A stretch of 27,433 nt of DNA. Source: DATFWC01 sp045801465. GTDB lineage: Bacteria; Pseudomonadota; Alphaproteobacteria; Rhizobiales; Xanthobacteraceae. The notes under the pieces are model-generated. The model was given only the letters and a program-made list of their open reading frames with translations, did no database searches and was not told the DNA's origin. A program made the translations under genes and the position numbers. The DNA lies in the NCBI GenBank assembly GCA_045801465.1, contig JBJMSU010000021.1, forward strand, positions 1 to 27,433, written 5' to 3'. This document shows, one piece after another, positions 22,100-27,433 of this stretch (the first letter of the stretch is position 1; every line of letters begins with the position of its first letter).

Positions 22100-24088
22100 A
22101 TGACCGACATTTCCGATCTGGCGGCGCAATGGGGCGTCGCGGCGGAGTACTTTGACGCGTTTGGTACGTGCAGAACGGTCGACCCGGAGGTGCTCGCCCG
22201 CATCGTCGGTGCGATCAGCGGGGGTCGACCGGCGCCGCACCGGCTGTTGCCGCCGGCGGTCGTGGTCCGGCGCAATCGCGAAGCCCGTCTCGAGATTCCC
22301 GGCTGCGGGCCGGATTGCCGGATCGAGTGGGAAATTGCGTCGGGCGACAGCGTGGTCGCGAGCGGTTCCGGCGTGGGCCCCGCCATCGTCTTGCCTGATC
22401 TCGCGATCGAGACTTACCAGCTTCGTGTTACCGCAACCAGGTCCGACGGCGAGCTGCGGGAAGCCGCAATCCTGCTGGTCGCACCGGAGACCACCTTCCA
22501 GGGCAAGAACCCGAGCGCGCGACTGTGGGCGCTGGCGGTCCAGCTTTACGGCGTGCGGTCGTCACGCAATTGGGGCCATGGCGATTTCAGCGATCTCGCC
22601 GAGCTGGTCGGACTCGCCGCAAAGGTCGGGGCCGCCGGAATTGCCCTCAATCCGCTTCACGCTTTGTTCGACGACCGTCCCGAGCAGGCGAGCCCCTACT
22701 CGCCCAACAGCCGCCTGTTCCTCAATCCTTTCTACATCGACGTCGGGGCCGTACCGGAGTTTCCCGGGCTCGAGGCCGCCGGCATGGCGCAGGAGATCGA
22801 GCGGCTGCGGCGCCACGACGTAGTGGATTATGCCGGTGTTGCTGCCGCCAAGCTCAAAGCCTTGCGCCTCGCCTACGAACATTTCCTGCAGCACGGAGCC
22901 GAGGATCGGCGCTCGCAGTTCGCCGCGTTCCGCCGCGAGCGGCGGCAATGGCTCGCGCGCTTTGCCAGCTTCGAGCATCTGCGGCGACGGTTTAATTTGG
23001 TGTGGTGGGAGTGGCCGCCGCAATGGCGGGCGCCGGATGCGGCGCACATGCTCAGCCTCATGCGCGAGGCGGGAGACGAGATCGGCTTTTTCGCTTTCAC
23101 GCAATGGATCGCGGATTCGCAGCTCGCCCAGTGCTGCGCCAGGGCACGCGAGCTCCAATTGCCGATTGGTCTTTATGTCGATGTGGCGGTCGGCGTCGAA
23201 GCCGGCGGGGCGGACGCCTGGAGCGAGCAGGAGGCGGTCCTCAACAGCTTGTCGCTTGGCGCCCCGCCGGACGCCCTCAACACCGCCGGTCAGAATTGGG
23301 GCCTCTCGGGCTTCAGCCCGAGCGGACTGGAGGCGCGGGGATTCGAGCCGTTCCGCCAGATGCTGCGTCAGGCGATGCGCTACGCCGGGGCCGTCCGTCT
23401 CGATCATGTGCTCGGCTTGCGCCGCCTGTTCGTCATCCCGCACGGCATGAACCCGCAGGACGGCACCTATGTCCAGCTTCCCTTCGAGGCGCTGCTCGCC
23501 GTGGTGGCGCAGGAAAGCGTGCGCCAAGAATGCATCGTGATCGGAGAAGACCTGGGAACGGTCCCCGAAGGGTTTCGCGAAACCATGGCTGATTGGGGCC
23601 TGTGGTCGTATCTGGTCGTGCTGTTCGAGCGCCGTGCCGATGGATCGTTCAAATCGCCCGGCGAGTACAAGCGCGACGCGCTCGCCAGCTTCAGCACCCA
23701 CGACCTGCCGACCTTCGCCGGCTGGGCGCACGGCCGCGACCAGGAGGTCAAGCGCGCGCTCGGCATCGACCCGGGCGAGACGGACCAGGAACGCAAGGAC
23801 GCCGTGGCACGTCTGCGTGTCGTGGTCGGCGCGCCGGCTGGCGCGCCGCTGGACTTTCCGGCGGTGGCAAAATATCTGGCCGCCACACCGACCCGGCTCG
23901 TCGTCATCTCGATGGAAGACGCGCTCGGCATGATCGAGCAGCCCAATCTGCCGGGAACGGTTCTCGAGCACCCGAATTGGCGCCGGCGCCTTGCGGTTTC
24001 GCTGGAGGGCTTAGCGGAGCATCCCAAGCTCCGCGCCATCGGCCAGATCATGGCGGAGGCGGGCCGCGCGGCCGTGGCCAGGCCGTAA
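22100..24088 (+). CDS. malQ: 4-alpha-glucanotransferase (amylomaltase, EC 2.4.1.25)
   Basis: MalQ is a GH77 enzyme that transfers maltodextrin segments between chains, releasing glucose and making longer acceptors. The 662-residue protein is a long-form amylomaltase. An N-terminal extension of about 130 residues ends in a beta-rich domain (RLEIPG to AILLVAPE), followed by the GH77 core beginning LWALAVQLYGVRSSRNWGHG. Active-site motifs are ASPYSPNSRLFLNPFYID, AGAVRLDHVLGL (nucleophile Asp435), VIGEDLGTVPEGF (Glu483) and FSTHDLPT (Asp535). The ATG comes 3 bases after the otsA stop. It would recycle the short maltodextrins left by TreY/TreZ and GlgX action into chains long enough for further use, closing the pathway encoded opposite. 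Confidence 0.96.
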   Translation: MTDISDLAAQWGVAAEYFDAFGTCRTVDPEVLARIVGAISGGRPAPHRLLPPAVVVRRNREARLEIPGCGPDCRIEWEIASGDSVVASGSGVGPAIVLPDLAIETYQLRVTATRSDGELREAAILLVAPETTFQGKNPSARLWALAVQLYGVRSSRNWGHGDFSDLAELVGLAAKVGAAGIALNPLHALFDDRPEQASPYSPNSRLFLNPFYIDVGAVPEFPGLEAAGMAQEIERLRRHDVVDYAGVAAAKLKALRLAYEHFLQHGAEDRRSQFAAFRRERRQWLARFASFEHLRRRFNLVWWEWPPQWRAPDAAHMLSLMREAGDEIGFFAFTQWIADSQLAQCCARARELQLPIGLYVDVAVGVEAGGADAWSEQEAVLNSLSLGAPPDALNTAGQNWGLSGFSPSGLEARGFEPFRQMLRQAMRYAGAVRLDHVLGLRRLFVIPHGMNPQDGTYVQLPFEALLAVVAQESVRQECIVIGEDLGTVPEGFRETMADWGLWSYLVVLFERRADGSFKSPGEYKRDALASFSTHDLPTFAGWAHGRDQEVKRALGIDPGETDQERKDAVARLRVVVGAPAGAPLDFPAVAKYLAATPTRLVVISMEDALGMIEQPNLPGTVLEHPNWRRRLAVSLEGLAEHPKLRAIGQIMAEAGRAAVARP

Positions 24089-24213
24089 ACCTCAGGAGCG
24101 CGTTCCGGCCTGTCGGATGCGTCTCGCTTTGAACGCCAGACATGATCAGCGCGTCGCATGCCGGGAGACTGCTCCCGCCAAGACTATCGTCGCGGGTATG
24201 GTCGGCCGACAGC

Positions 24214-24225
24214 AGGGGGAGGGGG
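24214..24225 (+). promoter_or_regulatory. Purine-rich ribosome site fixing the GTG start of the BPSL0067-like gene
   Basis: An AGGGGGAGGGGG run ends three bases before GTG at 24229, with its GGGGGA part at normal spacing (8 bases). It supports that GTG over an in-frame ATG at 24142, whose added residues are Arg/Ser-rich and featureless. Confidence 0.6.
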
Positions 24226-24228
24226 CGG

Positions 24229-25500
24229 GTGAAACACGTCATCTGGAATGAAAGCTCGAACGAAAGCGTGCTGGGCCCGGGTCTCGCCCAGGGTGTCAAC
24301 GCCGTGCGTGGATTCCTGCGCGAATATTATGCGGGCCTGCTCGCAATGGCCGCCTGGAAGGGCGATGCCACGAATCTCCCAGCGAACGGACCGTTCGATG
24401 CTGACCTCCGGTTCTGGGTCAAGCAGTTCCAGACCGCTTTCAATCGCTCCAAAGGCCCGCTTGTGAGTCGGAAGAAGTCGAGGTTGCCGCACGGCAACCT
24501 CATCGACACCGGTGAGGTCGATTGGGGAACGCGCTTTGTCATGGGCATCGACGAGAAGCTCGCGCGGGATGACGCGATCCAGCTGCCGAGCGGTGTCGTT
24601 GCCGCTCCGTCCAGCTTGACGGCAATCGAGCTCAAGGCTGCGCCCCGCACCGAGCGGTTCGGCAATGCATACCGGGTGGGACAGCTCGACCTGTTGCTGG
24701 CGAAACTCGGCCTGCAGGACCGGCAGGAAGAAATGATCAGCAAGAAGCGGGTTGCGATCCTCGATGAGGGCAACTTCGTGGTGCCGGAGGGACATCCGCT
24801 CTACTCCGGGGGGCAGATGCCCGCCGCCCTGAAGCGGATGGGCCTTGCTAATGCCACGGACAAAAGCGAATGCGCGGCGCTGGTACAGTCGCTCGGCGTG
24901 CCCAATACAAACCGGTGGCGGCGCGGACCGCAGGTCAAAGACATCGAGATGTTGCCACGCGGGACCGTGATCGCGACGCTTCACAGGGGTGTTTATCTGT
25001 CCGACTACAGCGGCGAGTCCCACGTCGGCGTCTTCCTGTCGAAAGATGATCACGGCTTGTGGATGCTCGACCAGCACATCGGCGAGAACGGCAATGTCGG
25101 GGTTCGCTTGAAGAGGTTCGGCGCCGAGCACAAAAAGTCCCCCGTCAGCATCCTAAAGTACATCGACCCCGACTTTTCGTATCGGATGAAAGCCATCGAC
25201 CAGTCGGGGCAGGCCATATACGCGTATGATCACTCGCTCGAAACCGTCCGGTACAGGCAGAATCTGACCAGCGATGGCAGCCAGTACTATGTCCTCGTCG
25301 ATGACGGCACCATCGCCCGGCGCGATGCTCCACGCGATTCGGCTGCGCACCGGCTGCGCACCGCGGAAGAACAACGGCGGGCGAAGGACGACTTGCGCGA
25401 GGCGGTTTTTCCCAAGGCGCTCGCCGAAGAAATCGGCAAGCACATGCAAGAAACTTCGAAGGCATTGCGCGAGCTCACGGAGTCACTGCAGGCGCCGTAA
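24229..25500 (+). CDS. BPSL0067-like (NlpC/P60-type) cysteine amidase domain protein with long N- and C-terminal arms
   Basis: In the 423-residue product, residues about 185-300 resemble the small BPSL0067 family. They contain a nucleophile-like Cys in SECAALVQSLGVPNTNRW (Cys215), then LPRGTVIATL, a His in ESHVGVFLS (His265) and WMLDQH (Asp281), the Cys-His-polar order of NlpC/P60 peptidases and amidases. The resemblance is from remembered family sequences, not from a search. Residues 1-185 match nothing recognised (FWVKQFQTAFNRSKGPLVSR, then GTRFVMGIDEKLARDD). Residues about 300-355 are beta-rich with many Tyr, and 360-423 form a charged helical, coiled-coil-like tail. There is no signal peptide or membrane helix, so it is either cytoplasmic or exported by a Sec-independent route. 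It follows malQ by 140 bases and may be independent of it. Confidence 0.75.
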   Translation: MKHVIWNESSNESVLGPGLAQGVNAVRGFLREYYAGLLAMAAWKGDATNLPANGPFDADLRFWVKQFQTAFNRSKGPLVSRKKSRLPHGNLIDTGEVDWGTRFVMGIDEKLARDDAIQLPSGVVAAPSSLTAIELKAAPRTERFGNAYRVGQLDLLLAKLGLQDRQEEMISKKRVAILDEGNFVVPEGHPLYSGGQMPAALKRMGLANATDKSECAALVQSLGVPNTNRWRRGPQVKDIEMLPRGTVIATLHRGVYLSDYSGESHVGVFLSKDDHGLWMLDQHIGENGNVGVRLKRFGAEHKKSPVSILKYIDPDFSYRMKAIDQSGQAIYAYDHSLETVRYRQNLTSDGSQYYVLVDDGTIARRDAPRDSAAHRLRTAEEQRRAKDDLREAVFPKALAEEIGKHMQETSKALRELTESLQAP

Positions 25501-25602
25501 TCCGCTGATTGGCATTGATGCGGTCGGCCGTTTCGGGAGATAAGAAGCCCGACACGAGCGGCACCGGCGTGCCGCCAACGGGTGTGGAGCGGGGACGGCG
25601 AA

Positions 25603-26748
25603 ATGGGCCGATGCAATGGCGTGCGCGAGATCGGTTATTTCGATTGCGACGGCGGCGGACAGATCGTGGTGGAGGGCAATTACGCCTATATCGGCCATGT
25701 CAACGGCACGACCGGCACCACCATCGTCGATGTGAGTGACCCCAAGAAGCCGCGCCACGTGGCGAACGTCCCGACGAACTCCGGCATCCATGCCCACAAG
25801 GTGCGCGTCGCCAATGGCGTGATGCTGGTCAATCGCGAGCATCCGCCGCGGCGGCAGGGGCCGGCCTTCACCCCGGAGGAGCTCGCCGAGCCGGTCGGCC
25901 TCGGCATCTATGACGTCTCCGACCCGCGCCGCCCCAAAGAGATCACCATGTGGCGCTGCACCGGCAACGGCGTGCATCGCTTCACGTTTGACGGCCGCTA
26001 CGCCTACATCTCGCCCGAGATGGAGGGCTACGTCGGCAACATCGTGGTGATCCTCGACCTGAAAGATCCGAGCCGGCCGGAAGAGGTCGGCCGCTGGTGG
26101 ATGCCCGGGCAATGGATCGCCGGCGGCGAGACGCCGACATGGAAAGGCCGCGCGCATCGCTGCCATCATCCGATCCGCCTCGATGACCGGCTCTACACCA
26201 GCTATTGGCATGGCGGCGCCGTTATCCTCGACATCTCGGATATTTCGAAGCCGAAGTGCGTCGGCGCGATCGACTGGAGCCCGCCGTTTCCATGGCCGAC
26301 GCATTCCTGCGTGCCGGTCCCGTTCAAGATCGCCGGGCGGCGCTGGATGGTCGTCGCCGACGAGGACGTGCTGCCGCTCGACCCCGAGATGGCGCCGGAA
26401 ATGGCCGCCTTCATGTGGATGGTCGACATTACCGACGAAGCGCGGCCGATGCCGGTGGCGAGCTTTCAGGTGGACGGCGTCAACGGCAAGCGCAACCGGC
26501 AGATGACCGGCTGCCATCAGCCGATCGAAGAGATTGCCGACACGGAAATCCCGTTCGCCTGGTTCGCCCAGGGCCTGCGCTTCATCGACATCTCCAATCC
26601 GAATTGTCCGCGCGAGACGGCAAGCTACATGCCGGATGTTCCGCCGGGCGCCGACCGCGTGTGCAGCAATGACGTCTTCCGCGACCGGCGCAGCCTCGTC
26701 TACGTGATCGATCGGGTGCGCGGCTTCCATATCGTCGAGCGCACGTGA
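25603..26748 (+). CDS. LVIVD-repeat beta-propeller protein
   Basis: The 381-residue protein contains six copies of the LVIVD-type strand motif: IVDVSDPKKPRHV (41-53), GIYDVSDPRRPKEI (101-114), VILDLKDPSRPEEV (149-162), VILDISDISKPKCV (207-220), MVDITDEARPMPV (273-285) and FIDISNPNCPRET (327-339). They predict a six- or seven-bladed propeller. Histidines occur at a repeated place between the motifs: IHAHKV (63, 65), VHRF (125), HRCHHP (185-189), THSCV (234) and CHQP (305). No signal peptide is visible. ATG at 25603 follows a GGGGA at suitable spacing; a GTG at 25582 is an alternative. A thioesterase gene follows after 19 bases. The function of the family is not established. Confidence 0.87.
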   Translation: MGRCNGVREIGYFDCDGGGQIVVEGNYAYIGHVNGTTGTTIVDVSDPKKPRHVANVPTNSGIHAHKVRVANGVMLVNREHPPRRQGPAFTPEELAEPVGLGIYDVSDPRRPKEITMWRCTGNGVHRFTFDGRYAYISPEMEGYVGNIVVILDLKDPSRPEEVGRWWMPGQWIAGGETPTWKGRAHRCHHPIRLDDRLYTSYWHGGAVILDISDISKPKCVGAIDWSPPFPWPTHSCVPVPFKIAGRRWMVVADEDVLPLDPEMAPEMAAFMWMVDITDEARPMPVASFQVDGVNGKRNRQMTGCHQPIEEIADTEIPFAWFAQGLRFIDISNPNCPRETASYMPDVPPGADRVCSNDVFRDRRSLVYVIDRVRGFHIVERT

Positions 26749-26767
26749 GCGCGATCGAGCGAGCCGC

Positions 26768-27196
26768 ATGACCTTCGTGGTGAACCGACGGCAAGTCACG
26801 GTCGAATGGGGACACTGTGATCCCGCCGGCTTCCTGTTCCTCGGCCGCATCTTCGAATATTTCGACATGAGCTCATGGCTGTTGTTCCAGGCGGCGCTCG
26901 GCGTGGCGCCGCAGAACCTCGGCGCCGTCTTCGACATCGTCGGGATCCCGCTGGTCGGCGCGCAGGCCCACATCGTCACGCCGGTCGCGTTCGGCGAGGC
27001 CGTCGAGATCCTGTCGAACGTGAGCGAGTTCAGGCGATCGAGCTTCGATGTCCAGCACCGGCTACTACGCGCCGGAGAGCTTGCCATCGAAGGCAGCGAG
27101 ACCCGCGTATGGGCGGCTGCCGACAAGGATGATCCGTCGAAGCTGAAATCGCGCGCGATTCCGCCCGCCGTGATCGAGCGCTTCAAGTCCGAGTAA
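26768..27196 (+). CDS. Hotdog-fold acyl-CoA thioesterase (4-hydroxybenzoyl-CoA thioesterase-like)
   Basis: The 142-residue protein has the typical length of the YbgC/FcbC-like hotdog family. Near the N-terminus VEWGHCDPAGFLFLGRIFEY contains the CDPAG motif, whose Asp (residue 18) corresponds to the catalytic Asp of 4-hydroxybenzoyl-CoA thioesterase. The central helix and the strands VTPVAFGEAVEILSNVSEF and FDVQHRLLRAGELAIEGSE complete the fold. It would hydrolyse a small or aromatic acyl-CoA; the substrate is not identifiable. It begins 19 bases after the propeller gene, so both may be one transcript and one pathway. Confidence 0.9.
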   Translation: MTFVVNRRQVTVEWGHCDPAGFLFLGRIFEYFDMSSWLLFQAALGVAPQNLGAVFDIVGIPLVGAQAHIVTPVAFGEAVEILSNVSEFRRSSFDVQHRLLRAGELAIEGSETRVWAAADKDDPSKLKSRAIPPAVIERFKSE

Positions 27197-27314
27197 TCGT
27201 CGTTCCCGCGTAGGCGGGATCTATGAACACCGCCTTCACAACACGATTTCCGACAGTGTACAGGGGTTCCGCGCCTCCGCGCATAGGCGCTAAGATAACG
27301 AGTGAACGCGATCC

Positions 27315-27360
27315 CGTGGTTCGAGACGCGTCGCTTCGCGACGCTCCTCACCATGAGGGA
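27315..27360 (-). repeat. Dispersed palindromic repeat, copy 1 (inverted)
   Basis: On the minus strand this reads ctcatggtgagg, then a hairpin (gcgtcgc-gaa-gcgacgc) and gtctcgaaccac. It is the reversed counterpart of copy 2, sharing the tcgagacgcg edge and the ctca..atgagg edge, with a different but still self-complementary centre. Compensating change in the hairpin implies that structure is conserved rather than sequence. Confidence 0.65.
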
Positions 27361-27383
27361 TCGCTACGATGGGCCTCAGATAG

Positions 27384-27428
27384 ACCTCATCCTGAGGGCG
27401 GCCGAAGGCCGCGTCTCGAAGGATAGAG
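27384..27428 (+). repeat. Dispersed palindromic repeat, copy 2
   Basis: The element reads acctcatcctgagg, then gcggcc-gaa-ggccgc hairpin, then gtctcgaaggatagaggt. This cctcatcctgagg...gtctcgaagga form is widespread between genes in Bradyrhizobium and relatives. The copy reaches close to the window edge, so the unit may continue. Confidence 0.7.
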
Positions 27429-27433
27429 GTCGT

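Larger units (their letters stand above)
27197..27433. other. Terminal gap with several repeat elements
   Basis: No gene is supported. Just after the thioesterase stop, tcccgc (27205 onward) and gcggga form a short hairpin separated by four bases, part of a cgttcccgcg...gcgggatc type repeat that may also terminate transcription. Two hairpin-bearing repeat copies in inverted orientation follow at 27315-27428. Confidence 0.55.

Noticed and set aside
24088..24228. Promoter or EcfG motif before the BPSL0067-like gene
   Set aside because: The only GTTCC/GGAAC there is on the wrong strand and lacks a partner element; no sigma-70 pair was convincing.
25483..27354. A 623-codon open frame on the minus strand
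   Set aside because: It is antisense to the propeller and thioesterase genes, both of which have clear family motifs; its own product matches nothing and is rich in Arg, His and Asp, as expected for a shadow.
1..27433. tRNA, rRNA, CRISPR arrays, insertion sequences, prophage genes
   Set aside because: No sequence with the required structure, repeat-spacer pattern or transposase/integrase motifs was seen on either strand.

Overview
This is a GC-rich chromosomal window, most likely from an alphaproteobacterium of the Hyphomicrobiales (Bradyrhizobium / Xanthobacteraceae side). The evidence is indirect: high-GC codon use; intergenic palindromes of the kind found in those genomes (gcatgatc...gatcatgc, tcattgccggg...cccggccatgag, cctcatcctgagg...gcgtctcgaagga); a perfect match to the alphaproteobacterial EcfG general-stress promoter (GGAAC-N16-CGTT); and a GlgE / TreS-maltokinase / TreYZ gene set typical of that group. 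No rRNA, tRNA, CRISPR array, transposase or integrase was seen.

Layout. Positions 1-503 hold the C-terminal end of an acyl-CoA dehydrogenase. After a 350-base gap with a hairpin-forming repeat come a bifunctional class A penicillin-binding protein (857-3733) and a closely following gene for a small exported protein of unknown function (3741-4772). A repeat-bearing gap separates these from two short leftward stress-type genes: a DUF892/YciE-like ferritin-fold protein with a histone H1-like tail (4950-5615) and a DUF2934 protein (5926-6273).

The centre (6358-20499) is a six-gene leftward operon, transcribed glgE > treS-maltokinase fusion > glgB > glgX/treX > treZ > treY. Every junction is an overlap or at most one base. 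Divergent from it, across 130 bases, are otsA (20630-22096, GTG start) and malQ (22100-24088). Together they encode a closed circuit. TreS-maltokinase turns trehalose into maltose-1-phosphate. GlgE polymerises that into alpha-1,4-glucan, GlgB branches it and GlgX/TreX debranches it. TreY and TreZ convert the linear glucan back to trehalose, and MalQ remodels short maltodextrins. OtsA is a separate entry point from UDP-glucose and glucose-6-phosphate, but no otsB phosphatase is present in the window.

To the right are a 423-residue protein with a BPSL0067-like (NlpC/P60-type) cysteine-amidase core (24229-25500), an LVIVD-repeat beta-propeller protein with a histidine in several blades (25603-26748), a hotdog-fold acyl-CoA thioesterase (26768-27196), and a terminal gap with an inverted pair of repeat copies.

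The trehalose/glucan enzymes, the DUF892 and DUF2934 genes and the EcfG-type promoter suggest an osmotic/desiccation/starvation stress locus. The parts least explained by known biology are the long-armed BPSL0067-like protein, the histidine-decorated propeller, and the exported protein behind the penicillin-binding protein.
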